DNA of 64,000 bases from Bdellovibrionaceae bacterium UBA1609 (lineage in GTDB: Bacteria; Bdellovibrionota; Bdellovibrionia; Bdellovibrionales; UBA1609), in contig DCMZ01000003.1 in assembly GCA_002321895.1 (NCBI GenBank), positions 523,070 through 587,069 on the forward strand. The letters run 5' to 3'. A program made the position numbers and the translations under genes. Below, one piece after another: positions 1 through 9,072 of the stretch (the first letter of the stretch is position 1; each line of letters starts with the position of its first letter). The notes below the pieces were generated by a model. It was given only the letters and a program-made list of their open reading frames with translations, searched no databases and was not told where the DNA came from.

Positions 1-17
1 AAGTACATAGGTAACTC

Positions 18-1520
18 CTAGTGGTTTCTTAGTTGATCAGCTCGACCAACATCTTTCCAGCGACTAACGAGGTTCAGGCGGGAAGTGTCTCTTCTTTTAG
101 CCTCGTTGTAAGCAACGATGGCCGCAGAAATAATAAAGACATTATCATCCACAAACATAAAGAGATCTTTCTGCTTGTTGCCAGCAATCTCTGTATCAAT
201 AAACTGTGTGGTGTAAGTTCCATCGATGAATTGTGGGTGCGATAAAATGTTTTTATGTAAAACGATGTTTGATTTCACACCGGTGAGCATAAATTCATCC
301 AAAGCACGATTCAGGCGAGTCATCGCCTCTTCACGCGTATCACCCCATGCGATCAGCTTACCAATCATTGGGTCATAATGAATAGGGACCTCATATCCAG
401 GATAAGCCGCATTGTCCATTCGAATAAATGGGCCTTGCGGTGGCCGACATTTCCTAATGAGTCCTGGGCTAGGAGCAAATGTCTTGGGGTCTTCCGCATA
501 AATTCTCACTTCAATGGCATGGCCAATAATTTTTACGTCCTCTTGTTTAAAACTAAGAGCATTGCCAAGAGCAACATTGATTTGCTCCTTCACGAGATCA
601 TAACCAGTGATCATTTCCGTCACTGGATGCTCTACTTGCAGGCGAGTGTTCATTTCCATGAAAAAGAATTCTTTTGAGTTATTATCAAATATAAATTCGA
701 TGGTTCCTGCGCCAATGTAATCAATGGCTTGTCCGGCTTTTACGGCCACTTCACCCATTCGTTTTCGAACCTCTTCGGGAACGCTGATACTAGGCGCTTC
801 TTCAATCACTTTTTGGTGGCGACGCTGAGCCGAGCATTCACGTTCAAACAGGTGAACCACATTACCTTTTGTGTCGCCAAAAATTTGCATTTCAATGTGC
901 TTAGGGTTTTGAACAAAACGCTCAATGAACACGCGGTCATCTTTAAAGAAGTTTAAGCCTTCACTTTGACAGGCTCTAAATTGACTTTCTAACTCGGCTG
1001 GGTCATGAACCACCCGAATCCCTTTACCACCGCCGCCAGCAGAAGCTTTAATGATGACTGGGTAGCCAATTCGATCCGCTTCTTCCTTGGCCTGCTTAGC
1101 ATCTGTCACAGAACCTTCAGTTCCGGGCACAATGGGAACGCCGGCTTCTTGCATTAAATCTCGGCTAGCCAATTTATCGCCCATAGCGCGTATATTTTCC
1201 GCGGTAGGGCCAATGAAAGTAATTCCAGCCTCTTTTAATGCCGTTGCAAATTCGGCATTCTCACTTAAAAAACCGTAACCAGGATGAACCGCGTCCGCCC
1301 CTGACTTTTTAGCGACTTCGATGATTTTATCTATCCGCAAATAGGATTCAGCACTTGGTGCCGGTCCTATGTGGTAGGCCTCGTCCGCGAGGAGCACATG
1401 CATACTGTTTCGGTCAGCTTCTGAGTATACGGCCACAGATTGTACACCGAGTTCTCTACAGGTTCGAATCACTCGAATAGCAATTTCACCACGGTTAGCA
1501 ACTAAGATTTTTTTAAACAT
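18..1520 (-). CDS. accC: Biotin carboxylase subunit of an acyl-CoA carboxylase
   Basis: ATP-grasp enzyme that carboxylates biotin with bicarbonate and ATP. It supplies acetyl- or propionyl-CoA carboxylation in the cytoplasm. Visible motifs in the 500-residue product are the N-terminal ANRGEIAIRV, the glycine-rich ATP loop GGGGKG at about 162-167, CSAQRRHQKVIEEAP at about 229-243 and EMNTRLQVEHPVTE at about 289-302, all diagnostic of the family. A longer frame opens at 1559, but the ATG at 1520 follows GAGGAG at good spacing and gives the canonical N-terminus, so I chose it. It lies 19 bp downstream of the carboxyltransferase gene in the same operon. No biotin carrier domain is present, so the carrier protein must be encoded elsewhere, perhaps just beyond the left edge. 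Family identification is firm; the exact acyl-CoA substrate is not. Confidence 0.95.
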   Translation of the reverse strand: MFKKILVANRGEIAIRVIRTCRELGVQSVAVYSEADRNSMHVLLADEAYHIGPAPSAESYLRIDKIIEVAKKSGADAVHPGYGFLSENAEFATALKEAGITFIGPTAENIRAMGDKLASRDLMQEAGVPIVPGTEGSVTDAKQAKEEADRIGYPVIIKASAGGGGKGIRVVHDPAELESQFRACQSEGLNFFKDDRVFIERFVQNPKHIEMQIFGDTKGNVVHLFERECSAQRRHQKVIEEAPSISVPEEVRKRMGEVAVKAGQAIDYIGAGTIEFIFDNNSKEFFFMEMNTRLQVEHPVTEMITGYDLVKEQINVALGNALSFKQEDVKIIGHAIEVRIYAEDPKTFAPSPGLIRKCRPPQGPFIRMDNAAYPGYEVPIHYDPMIGKLIAWGDTREEAMTRLNRALDEFMLTGVKSNIVLHKNILSHPQFIDGTYTTQFIDTEIAGNKQKDLFMFVDDNVFIISAAIVAYNEAKRRDTSRLNLVSRWKDVGRADQLRNH

Positions 1521-1539
1521 GATTTTCTCCTCAGCCACC

Positions 1540-3096
1540 TTATAAAGGGATGTTTCCATGCTTTTTAGGTGGATTGGTATCCTTTTTGTTTTTCAACATT
1601 TCTAGAGAATCAATGATTCGTTTCCGGGTCATCGCAGGCTCAATCACTTCATCGACAAAACCTACTTCTGCGGCCACGTAGGGGTTGTTGAATTTCTCTT
1701 CGTACTCAGAAGTGAGTCGAGCTCGTTCCGCGTCAGGATCTTTAGCATTTTTAATTTCATTTCTAAAAATGATATTCACAGCACCGTCAGCTCCCATTAC
1801 GGCGATTTCCGCTGTGGGGTAGGCGAGGTTAATGTCGCCTCGAAGATGTTTAGAGCTCATAACGTCGTAAGCGCCACCATAGGCTTTTCGAGTGATGAGC
1901 GTGATTTTTGGTACAGTGGCTTCCGCATAGGCGTAAAGCAACTTAGCCCCATGTGTGATAATGCCGTTCCACTCTTGATCAGTTCCAGGAAGAAAACCGG
2001 GAACATCCACCAAAGTCACTAGAGGAATATTAAAGGCATCGCAAAATCGGACAAACCGTGCGGCCTTTTTACTGGCTTCAATATTCAGACAGCCAGCCAA
2101 AACTTGCGGCTGATTGGCCACAATACCGACACTTCGTCCATTAAAACGCGCAAAGCCCACAACGATGTTTTGCGCATACTGAGTGGCAACCTCTAAAAAG
2201 TAACCTTCATCCACAATCGTTTTAATCAATTCCTTCATGTCGTAAGGCTTTTTGGAGTTATCAGGGATAAAATCGTTTAAGCTGTCACAAACCCGATCTG
2301 GATCATCGCTTGTGGGTAGGATCGGTGGATCATCTACGTTATTGGCCGGAAGGAAGTTAAGAAGTTCTCGAATCATTAACAAACAATGTTTGTCGTCATC
2401 CGTGGCAAAATGGGCCACGCCGGATTTCTGAGCGTGAGCCGTAGCTCCACCGAGTTCTTCCTTTGTCACTTCTTCATGAGTTACAGATTTAATCACATCG
2501 GGTCCGGTTACGAACATGTAAGAGGTGTCCTTAACCATAAAAATAAAATCAGTCAGTGAAGGCGAATAAACCGCACCACCTGCACAGGGGCCCATGATGG
2601 CAGAGATTTGTGGAACCACTCCACTAGAGATGGTGTTCTTTAAAAAGATATCTGCGTATCCGGCTAGAGCTTCAACACCTTCGTGAATACGCGCACCACC
2701 GGAATCATTAAGGCCAATGATTGGTGCGCCATTTTTTAATGCCATATCCATGATTTTACAAATCTTACGAGCCTGTGCTTTACTCATACTGCCGCCGAAT
2801 ACAGTGAAGTCTTGAGAGTAGACGTAAACCATTTTGCCATTGATACGTCCATAACCGGTGATAACACCATCACCGGCAATACGGCGTTCTTCCATACCAA
2901 AGTTTCGGCAGTTGTGTTTGGCAAAGCGATCGATCTCTACAAAACTTCCAGGGTCGAGTAAGACATCCAATCTTTCTCGAGCAGTGAGTCTTTCACCTTC
3001 TTTGTGTTTAGCAATTCGATCCGAACCACCGCCCTCAAAGGCTTTTTCATTGCGAGCAGCAAGATCGTCGATTTTAAATTCCGTGGTCGTTTCCAT
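1540..3096 (-). CDS. pccB: Acyl-CoA (propionyl-CoA type) carboxylase carboxyltransferase, beta chain
   Basis: This 518-residue protein transfers the carboxyl group from carboxybiotin to an acyl-CoA. The single chain carries both crotonase-like halves. GGARIHEG and GPCAGGAVYSP form the acyl-CoA/oxyanion region of the first half. PGFLPGTDQE and the YGGAYDVMSSKHL region belong to the second. Length and motifs match PccB/methylmalonyl-CoA decarboxylase-type subunits rather than the split AccA/AccD. It is cotranscribed with the biotin carboxylase immediately downstream and probably with asnS upstream (28 bp gap). The pair could make methylmalonyl-CoA from propionyl-CoA or malonyl-CoA from acetyl-CoA. 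The motifs alone do not decide, and the gene symbol is given for the family. Confidence 0.92.
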   Translation of the reverse strand: METTTEFKIDDLAARNEKAFEGGGSDRIAKHKEGERLTARERLDVLLDPGSFVEIDRFAKHNCRNFGMEERRIAGDGVITGYGRINGKMVYVYSQDFTVFGGSMSKAQARKICKIMDMALKNGAPIIGLNDSGGARIHEGVEALAGYADIFLKNTISSGVVPQISAIMGPCAGGAVYSPSLTDFIFMVKDTSYMFVTGPDVIKSVTHEEVTKEELGGATAHAQKSGVAHFATDDDKHCLLMIRELLNFLPANNVDDPPILPTSDDPDRVCDSLNDFIPDNSKKPYDMKELIKTIVDEGYFLEVATQYAQNIVVGFARFNGRSVGIVANQPQVLAGCLNIEASKKAARFVRFCDAFNIPLVTLVDVPGFLPGTDQEWNGIITHGAKLLYAYAEATVPKITLITRKAYGGAYDVMSSKHLRGDINLAYPTAEIAVMGADGAVNIIFRNEIKNAKDPDAERARLTSEYEEKFNNPYVAAEVGFVDEVIEPAMTRKRIIDSLEMLKNKKDTNPPKKHGNIPL

Positions 3097-3124
3097 AATT
3101 GGATCCTTTCAATATTAAAATCCG

Positions 3125-4414
3125 TTAAGGGTACATTCTGCCGTACATGCGTGGGAATGGAATGGTTTCTCTCACGTGAGACAAGCCACAAATCCAAGCC
3201 ACTGTTCTTTCGATGCCTAAGCCAAAGCCGGCATGGGGAAAAGAGCCGTACTTACGAATGTCGTTGTACCAAGCAAAGTCTTTTTCATCTAAATCGTGTT
3301 CTTTAATTTTTCTTAAAATAATATCCAGGTCATCTTCCCGCTGGCCGCCACCGATGATTTCTCCGTAACCTTCTGTCGCGAGCATGTCCACACTCATGGA
3401 GTAAGTGGCATCCTTTGGTTCTTCCTTCATATAGAAGGCTTTGATCGCTGTGGGATAATGGTGAACCATGACAGGTTTTTCAAATTGTGAACTTATGATG
3501 GTTTCATCAGCTCCACCAAAATCATCCCCATCTACGAAGTCCGGATTTTCTTTTTTAATGATCTCTACAGCCTCTTTGTAGTGAATGCGTGGGAACTCGC
3601 CTTTTACAGGAGCCAGTTTAGAAACATCTCTTTCTAGAATTTCCAATTCTTCTTTTTTGTTGGTGATGGTTCTTTGCACCACATACTCAACAAATTGTTC
3701 CATCAAATCCATATTGTCGTAAAGATCGTTGAATGCGACCTCCGGTTCGACCATCCAAAATTCGATAAGGTGTCTGCGAGTTTTAGATTTTTCGGCACGG
3801 AAAGTGGGGCCAAAACAATACACCTTACCAAAAGCCGCCGCAGTGGCTTCCATATAGAGTTGGCCACTTTGCGAGAGGTAAGCCTTGTCATCAAAGTACT
3901 GGGTTTCAAAAAGTGTGGTGGTGCCTTCGCAGGCGTTGGGTGTAAAAACAGGAGCGTCGGTCAGTGTGAAGCCGCGGCCATCAAAAAAGTCGCGAATGGA
4001 TTTTATAATTTCCGCTCGAACTCGGATGGCAGCGTGCTGACGCTTAGATCGTAGCCAAAGATGGCGGTGATTCATTAAAAAATCAGTTCCATGTTCTTTC
4101 GGAGAGATGGGGAACTCAGGACTCTTGCCGATGATTTCAAAATTTTGCGCGCCAATTTCGTAAACGCCAGGTTTTTTGGGATGCTCACGCACAACGCCTG
4201 TGATTTTGAGTGAGGTCTCTTGGGTGATATCTCCAAAGTTTTCAAAAGCAGATTCATCACACTCACCACGAAAGTAAATGCATTGAACCATTCCCGTTCC
4301 GTCTCTTAGTTCCAGAAACTTAATCTTTCCACTGGACCGAGTGTTGTAAGCCCAGCCTTTCAGTTCGACGGTTTCGTTGACGTGTTTGCCCAGGTCTTCA
4401 ATAAAATAACGCAT
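3125..4414 (-). CDS. asnS: Asparaginyl-tRNA synthetase
   Basis: Class IIb aminoacyl-tRNA synthetase that charges tRNA-Asn. An N-terminal OB-fold anticodon-binding domain covers about residues 1-110. The catalytic core follows, with motif 2 around FRAEKSKTRRHLIEFWMVEPE and motif 3 in GFGLGIERTVAWICGL near the C-terminus. The pattern RHLxEFWMVEPE and the ending IPFPRMYGRMYP distinguish AsnRS from AspRS. The product is 429 residues. An in-frame ATG exists 42 bp further upstream, but the ATG at 4414 is preceded by AGGA at about 9 nt and gives the usual start (MRYFIEDL), so I prefer it. A terminator-like hairpin separates it from the protease gene upstream. Confidence 0.96.
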   Translation of the reverse strand: MRYFIEDLGKHVNETVELKGWAYNTRSSGKIKFLELRDGTGMVQCIYFRGECDESAFENFGDITQETSLKITGVVREHPKKPGVYEIGAQNFEIIGKSPEFPISPKEHGTDFLMNHRHLWLRSKRQHAAIRVRAEIIKSIRDFFDGRGFTLTDAPVFTPNACEGTTTLFETQYFDDKAYLSQSGQLYMEATAAAFGKVYCFGPTFRAEKSKTRRHLIEFWMVEPEVAFNDLYDNMDLMEQFVEYVVQRTITNKKEELEILERDVSKLAPVKGEFPRIHYKEAVEIIKKENPDFVDGDDFGGADETIISSQFEKPVMVHHYPTAIKAFYMKEEPKDATYSMSVDMLATEGYGEIIGGGQREDDLDIILRKIKEHDLDEKDFAWYNDIRKYGSFPHAGFGLGIERTVAWICGLSHVRETIPFPRMYGRMYP

Positions 4415-4487
4415 ATGGTCGTTCCTATATTGGATTTCGAGTAAAAAATTGGACAAATTCTTACACCAATTTACCAGTGAAGACAGT

Positions 4488-4516
4488 AAAAAAACCCGTT
4501 TTAAGCGGTGGGTTTT
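4488..4516 (-). terminator. Rho-independent terminator after the subtilisin-like lipoprotein gene
   Basis: Read on the minus strand, a 7-bp stem (AAAACCC with GGGTTTT, arms 4510-4516 and 4491-4497, 12-nt loop) runs straight into a T-tract (4488-4494). It sits between the stop of the S8 protease (4608) and the start of asnS (4414), so it should insulate asnS-pccB-accC from readthrough. Confidence 0.75.
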
Positions 4517-4607
4517 GTTCGGGATTTTGTGATTTTAAAGGCTCAATGTCGATAGCATCGAGTACAAGACTTTTGCAGTCCCTTTAGGTCCTAAAAACCA
4601 ATTGAGG

Positions 4608-5930
4608 TTAGGGTGCTGAATTGATGGAGGTGCCCAACAGAACCTGCAGCGAACGCTGTAGGTTTAAGCTACCTCGGGCTTGGCTGATCATTTGGGAGTC
4701 TGAATCCACTCCATTATAAAGCGCTTGTTTAATTTCCTGATAATCCGCAGTGGGTTTTGCCGACCACAGGGCCGCAGCAGCGCCAGCCACAAATGGGGCG
4801 GCCATACTGGTTCCGGTCAGATTACCCACGCCGTTACTAAATACCGTGGAGAAAATATCCTCACCGGGAGCAAAAATATCTACAGTGATAGCACCAAAAT
4901 TAGAATGGGAAGCCATACCACCAAAAAACGTAGTGGATCCCACGGTGATTTGATTGGGCTGAATGTATGCGGCGGGAAATTCTTGTAGGCTGGGTATGTC
5001 GATATTGTTGCCGGAGTTACCAGCTGCCGCTACGAATAGAATATTACGAGCGCCGAGTTCAGCAATTTTATTTTCCAAAATAGAACTACATGCGGGCCCA
5101 CCCCAAGAGGCATTTACCACTCGGATGTTCATAAGCTCACTCATGTTACGAACGTATTCCATGGCTTCAACGGCGGCATCCAATGTTCCACCGGAGGTCT
5201 CCTCAATAAAATCCAAAGGTAAAATACTGGCTCCAGGTGCTACACCTTGAGGAAGGCTTGTGGAGTAAGCGATATCATCATGATCGGCGGCAGCAATCCC
5301 CGCTACATGGGTTCCATGGCCATTGTTATCGATGTTATTTGGAATACGAGCAGCAAAGTTATAGCCATGAATATCATCTATGTAGCCGTTGCCGTCGTCA
5401 TCAATCCCATTGGAGGATTTATCTTGGCCGAAACTATCCGTTCCTTTTTCACCGGGATTGGCAATGAGGCGGGGAGCAATCAGCGGATGATCAATGGCAA
5501 CACCACTATCAATCACGGCTACAGTAATGCCTTGGCCTGTATAGCCCTGTTCCCAAGCATAGGCGGCATTGATAGCTTGACGTCCCCAGTTGCGAAATGT
5601 CGGTCCGGTATTTCCATTGAGGTTATTCACCTGGGTATTGGAAGAGTTCATGGTTTCATAGGGCTGAACGATCATTCGCAAGTTGGGATTGACCACACGA
5701 ATTTTTTCTCGATGGGGTTCAATGGTTTCTTTAAAAAGTTCCGCTTCGGAATCATGTTTCACAACGGTCACCGTTCCGTCGATCCACTCCACGAGGTATT
5801 CGCCTTTGATTTCTTGTTCTTCACAAGAGGCAGATTTTTGAAAGACGCTATCACCCGCATCTTTATCGCAAGCCGCTAGCAGCAATAAAGATGTAATTAA
5901 AATAACCCTATAAAGACTGCGAACATCCAT
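4608..5930 (-). CDS. Subtilisin-family (S8) serine protease, predicted lipoprotein
   Basis: Predicted exported protease of 440 residues. The start ATG at 5930 has GAGAGGA upstream. It gives a type II signal peptide with lipobox LAAC (Cys about residue 20), so the enzyme is probably lipid-anchored in the envelope. The catalytic triad is intact: Asp141 in AVIDSGV, His205 in NGHGTHVAGI and Ser375 in GTSMAAPFV, with oxyanion Asn305 in AAAGNSG. An Asp/Asn-rich stretch around 175-187 (GIDDDGNGYIDD) looks like a calcium site. Residues about 40-95 could be a short propeptide, but no clear I9 domain is recognisable. It has its own terminator and stands alone between asnS and the nucleoside operon. Extracellular or periplasmic protein breakdown is the likely role; the substrate is unknown. 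Confidence 0.9.
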   Translation of the reverse strand: MDVRSLYRVILITSLLLLAACDKDAGDSVFQKSASCEEQEIKGEYLVEWIDGTVTVVKHDSEAELFKETIEPHREKIRVVNPNLRMIVQPYETMNSSNTQVNNLNGNTGPTFRNWGRQAINAAYAWEQGYTGQGITVAVIDSGVAIDHPLIAPRLIANPGEKGTDSFGQDKSSNGIDDDGNGYIDDIHGYNFAARIPNNIDNNGHGTHVAGIAAADHDDIAYSTSLPQGVAPGASILPLDFIEETSGGTLDAAVEAMEYVRNMSELMNIRVVNASWGGPACSSILENKIAELGARNILFVAAAGNSGNNIDIPSLQEFPAAYIQPNQITVGSTTFFGGMASHSNFGAITVDIFAPGEDIFSTVFSNGVGNLTGTSMAAPFVAGAAAALWSAKPTADYQEIKQALYNGVDSDSQMISQARGSLNLQRSLQVLLGTSINSAP

Positions 5931-6074
5931 GTGAGTCCTCTCCAACAGGCACATCCTATGCCCGTATATAGTATTGTCTCTTTTGCTCTGGTTTGCGGTT
6001 AGTCCAATCCTTGTAAAAGGCTACAGGTGGGTCTTAGGAGAAAAATCTAGACTTAGACTTTTGGGTTAATAAAT

Positions 6075-6103
6075 AAAAAAAATGGCAGCCATAAAAGCTG
6101 CCA
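6075..6103 (-). terminator. Rho-independent terminator of the deoC-deoA-punA operon
   Basis: On the minus strand, TGGCAGC (6103-6097) pairs with GCTGCCA (6089-6083) around a 7-nt loop. It is followed by an uninterrupted run of eight T (6082-6075). The position, about 50 bp after the purine nucleoside phosphorylase stop, fits the end of the nucleoside salvage operon. Confidence 0.88.
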
Positions 6104-6150
6104 ATTTACTGTAATGCTAAGTTGTAGAGTAGAAATGCGAAATACGATGT

Positions 6151-6966
6151 TTAAAGAGACTTTATAAACTGAGCCAGGAAGTCACTAAACTGACTTTCCA
6201 CTCGGGAAGCCACGGCTTTCACGTCATCGTGAGTGAGGGCCTCAGAGGAAAGGCCGGTACCTAAGTTGGTGATACAACTGATTCCCACAACCTTTTTTCC
6301 CATATGTTTGGCCGCAATCACCTCGGGCACGGTGCTCATCCCTACGGCACCACCACCCATTTCGCCAAAAAGTTTCACTTCTGCTGCCGTTTCGTAAGTG
6401 GGGCCCTGCACACCAAAGTAAGTGCCATTAAAGTAAGGCACCTGTTTCTCTTTTAAGATCCCCTCCAATTGGTCTGAAAGCTTATGATCAAACGGCTCAC
6501 TCATATCCGGAAAGCGAACACCCAGTTCGGCCACATTGGGGCCGCGTAGTGGGTTTTCACCAGTCATGTTGACTTGGTCTCTTAGTACCATAAAAGTTCC
6601 GGGTTGAATGTCTTTGTTGAGTCCGCCGGCAGAGTTAGTGATCACCATGGTTTGAGCGCCTAACATGCCTACCACACGGGTGGGATGAACCACTTCGGCC
6701 ATAGAATGACCTTCGTAGTAGTGAACGCGTCCCTGTAAAAGTGCGACGTTTTTATCACCAAGTTGACCTAAAACCAAACGTCCGCCATGGCCTTCTACCG
6801 TGGGCGGGAAAAAACCAGGAATGTCTTTGTAGTCGATCGTGGCAACGGCTTCTACAGCATTTACAAAATGACCTAACCCAGATCCTAAAGTCACACTAAT
6901 ATCTGGAATAAAATCGGTTTGTTTACGAATGTAATCCACAGACTTCTTCACATTTTCTAAAATCAC
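6151..6966 (-). CDS. punA: Purine-nucleoside phosphorylase (trimeric, inosine/guanosine type)
   Basis: Phosphorolyses (deoxy)inosine and (deoxy)guanosine to free base plus (deoxy)ribose-1-phosphate. The 271-residue length and the motifs TLGSGLGHF (phosphate loop), GRVHYYEGH and VITNSAGGLN match the trimeric mammalian/PunA class rather than hexameric DeoD. VQGPTYETAAEV and the GAVGMSTVPEV region (substrate-binding) are also present. It starts with GTG overlapping the deoA stop (GTGA, 6963-6966), so translation is coupled. It is the last gene of the deo operon and is followed by a strong terminator. With deoA and deoC it allows purine and pyrimidine deoxynucleosides to feed base salvage and carbon metabolism. 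A phosphopentomutase, needed to link the pathway to DeoC, is not seen here. Confidence 0.94.
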   Translation of the reverse strand: MILENVKKSVDYIRKQTDFIPDISVTLGSGLGHFVNAVEAVATIDYKDIPGFFPPTVEGHGGRLVLGQLGDKNVALLQGRVHYYEGHSMAEVVHPTRVVGMLGAQTMVITNSAGGLNKDIQPGTFMVLRDQVNMTGENPLRGPNVAELGVRFPDMSEPFDHKLSDQLEGILKEKQVPYFNGTYFGVQGPTYETAAEVKLFGEMGGGAVGMSTVPEVIAAKHMGKKVVGISCITNLGTGLSSEALTHDDVKAVASRVESQFSDFLAQFIKSL

Positions 6967-8282
6967 GCTAATACCTCATCAATGAGTTTCGGGGGTTCAA
7001 TGTTAAAATCGGATACAGTAACACTCTCTAATAACATTTGTTTTGCACTCTCAAGATGCTCGTCACCAGAATGGTACAGGGTAAAAAGTGAGTCTCCCTT
7101 TTTAACGGTACTGCCAATCTTAAAGTGCCACTCCACACCCGTGGAATGATCGATACGGTCGGTGTTTTTTAATCGGCCGGCTTTGAGTAAAATATTGGCT
7201 CGACCCACCATCTCGGTGTCTACGGCGGTTACATGCCCTGACTCTGGAGTCACAATCGTTGTTGTGGACTCAGCAATATTAAAATCATGGGGATCACTGG
7301 CGCCCTGGGCTGTGCACATCTTAATAAAGGCCTCATAGGCTTTACCGGAAGTTAATGCGCCTTCTGCGGCACGACGGGCTTCTTGTTTTGTGGAATATTT
7401 ATTTCCCACTAACAGCATATGGGCGGCCAGCTCGAGGCTGAGTTCTCTAGTGTCTTCATAAAAATCAATGTTGTTTTCCACACAAGTTTTGCTCTGTAAA
7501 ATATCGATACACTCTTTAATCTCGAGAGCGTTTCCTGCAAAACGACCTAAGGGTTGCTCCATACATGTAAGCAGCGCGTGGCATTTTACGCCGTTCTTTT
7601 CAGCGATGTCTTTGAGCCAGGTGGCCAGTTCCCGAGCATGTTCAATGTCCTTCATAAATGCACCACTACCATGCTTAACATCCAACACGAGCCCAGTAAC
7701 ACCTTCAGCCAATTTCTTAGACATGATGCTGGCACAAATCAGCGGAATGATATCTACGGTTTCTGTCACATCTCTTAAGGCATAGAGTTTTTTGTCTGCT
7801 GGGCATAGGTTGTCTGTTTGGCCCATAATGCTCAGACCACTTGAGTTCACTTGGTCCACAAACTCTTGGGTACTCAAAAATACGTTAAACCCCTTGATGG
7901 CTTCGAGTTTGTCCAAAGTGCCACCGGTGTGTCCTAATCCGCGCCCAGCAATACTGGCCACAGGCAAACCACAAGCGGCAACAATCGGGTCACATATCAT
8001 TGTGATTTTATCTCCCACTCCACCCGTGGAATGTTTATCCACCACATTATCTACACCTTCAAATTGAATCACATCGCCACTTTCTTTCATAATGCGTGTG
8101 AGTGTGGCGGTATTATCCTTAGAAAGAGGATTGAAAAAACAAGCCATGGCAAAGGCGGACATTTGGTAATCGGGAATGGCTCCGCTCACAAAACCATCAA
8201 TAAAAAACTGTAGTTCTTCTTCGGTGTGTTCCTGGCCGAGCTTGCGATTTCGAATGATCTGTGTGGGAGTAAGATCCTTCAT
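6963..8282 (-). CDS. deoA: Thymidine/pyrimidine-nucleoside phosphorylase
   Basis: Reversible phosphorolysis of thymidine and related pyrimidine (deoxy)nucleosides. The family signature region STGGVGDK...GRGLGHTGGTLDKLE is complete near residues 85-130, with the N-terminal alpha domain and C-terminal PYNP domain both present in 439 residues. The start overlaps the deoC stop by ATGA (8279-8282), and its own stop overlaps the phosphorylase gene downstream by 4 bp. The sequence does not discriminate thymidine-specific DeoA from broader PdpA enzymes. Because it is operonic with deoC, use on deoxynucleosides is likely. No regulatory site is obvious beyond the shared upstream region of deoC. Confidence 0.94.
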   Translation of the reverse strand: MKDLTPTQIIRNRKLGQEHTEEELQFFIDGFVSGAIPDYQMSAFAMACFFNPLSKDNTATLTRIMKESGDVIQFEGVDNVVDKHSTGGVGDKITMICDPIVAACGLPVASIAGRGLGHTGGTLDKLEAIKGFNVFLSTQEFVDQVNSSGLSIMGQTDNLCPADKKLYALRDVTETVDIIPLICASIMSKKLAEGVTGLVLDVKHGSGAFMKDIEHARELATWLKDIAEKNGVKCHALLTCMEQPLGRFAGNALEIKECIDILQSKTCVENNIDFYEDTRELSLELAAHMLLVGNKYSTKQEARRAAEGALTSGKAYEAFIKMCTAQGASDPHDFNIAESTTTIVTPESGHVTAVDTEMVGRANILLKAGRLKNTDRIDHSTGVEWHFKIGSTVKKGDSLFTLYHSGDEHLESAKQMLLESVTVSDFNIEPPKLIDEVLA

Positions 8283-8926
8283 GATTTTCCTGTCACTAAG
8301 GATACACTTCGACTGGTACCAAGGCGTGTGGCTCCGGCCTCAATCAGAGCTGTGGCATCGGCAGCGCTTTGAATTCCACCCGAGGCTTTAATGGCTATAT
8401 CTGATCGAAGTTCACGTTTAAAGATTTCTACATCTTCTACGGTGGCACCGCCACCAGCAAAACCGGTAGAAGTTTTGATGAACTGAACATCGCATTTGTT
8501 AAGAATTTTACATATAGCCAACTTATCGGCGTAATTCAGCAAAGAGGTCTCTACAATCACTTTTAAGGGGCGTCCGTTTCGCTTAGCCGCAACAGCCTTG
8601 ATGTGATCTTCGACTTCATCTAATCGGCCTGATTTGAGCTGTCCAATGGGAATCACCATATCCAATTCATCAGCGCCATCACGTATACAGTATTCTGCCT
8701 GGGTCGCTTTGTTGTTTATCCCAGAAGCTCCCAAGGGAAAGTCTACCACAGTACACACCTTAACCTGTGTTTGTTGCAGGCATTGTTTTGCATAGTGCAC
8801 GTAAACGGGGTTTACACATACTGAATAAAATTGAAATTCTTTGGCCTCATCACATAGCTTTTTTATGTCTTTTGGCTCGGCATCAGGTTTTAAAAGTGTA
8901 TGATCAATGTATTGATTGAGTTTCAC
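8279..8926 (-). CDS. deoC: Deoxyribose-phosphate aldolase
   Basis: Class I aldolase that cleaves 2-deoxyribose-5-phosphate to acetaldehyde and glyceraldehyde-3-phosphate. The Schiff-base lysine lies in VQFIKTSTGF and the second conserved lysine in AIKASGGI, as in characterised DeoC. The open frame extends to a TTG at 8950, but a GTG at 8926 sits 8 nt after GGAGGA and produces the usual N-terminus (KLNQYIDHTLLKPD), so I take the GTG start and a 215-residue product. It is the first gene of the deoC-deoA-punA operon, and the promoter should lie in the 146-bp divergent region shared with acyP. Confidence 0.94.
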   Translation of the reverse strand: MKLNQYIDHTLLKPDAEPKDIKKLCDEAKEFQFYSVCVNPVYVHYAKQCLQQTQVKVCTVVDFPLGASGINNKATQAEYCIRDGADELDMVIPIGQLKSGRLDEVEDHIKAVAAKRNGRPLKVIVETSLLNYADKLAICKILNKCDVQFIKTSTGFAGGGATVEDVEIFKRELRSDIAIKASGGIQSAADATALIEAGATRLGTSRSVSLVTGKS

Positions 8927-9072
8927 GGTCCATTTCCTCCAAAGCGGCAAGATTACAAAAGAAACGGATCCTTTGCTAGTTTAATTACCAGGCTAGGGGG
9001 GAGTTTAGTTGTACCGCTACTGGTCTAGAGTCTAAGTTGTGCCTTGCAACACAGTCCATTAAACTATCTATT

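Noticed and set aside
1461..1470. GGTTCGAATC resembling a tRNA T-loop
   Set aside because: It lies inside accC, lacks pairing T-stem and acceptor arms, and no tRNA can be drawn around it.
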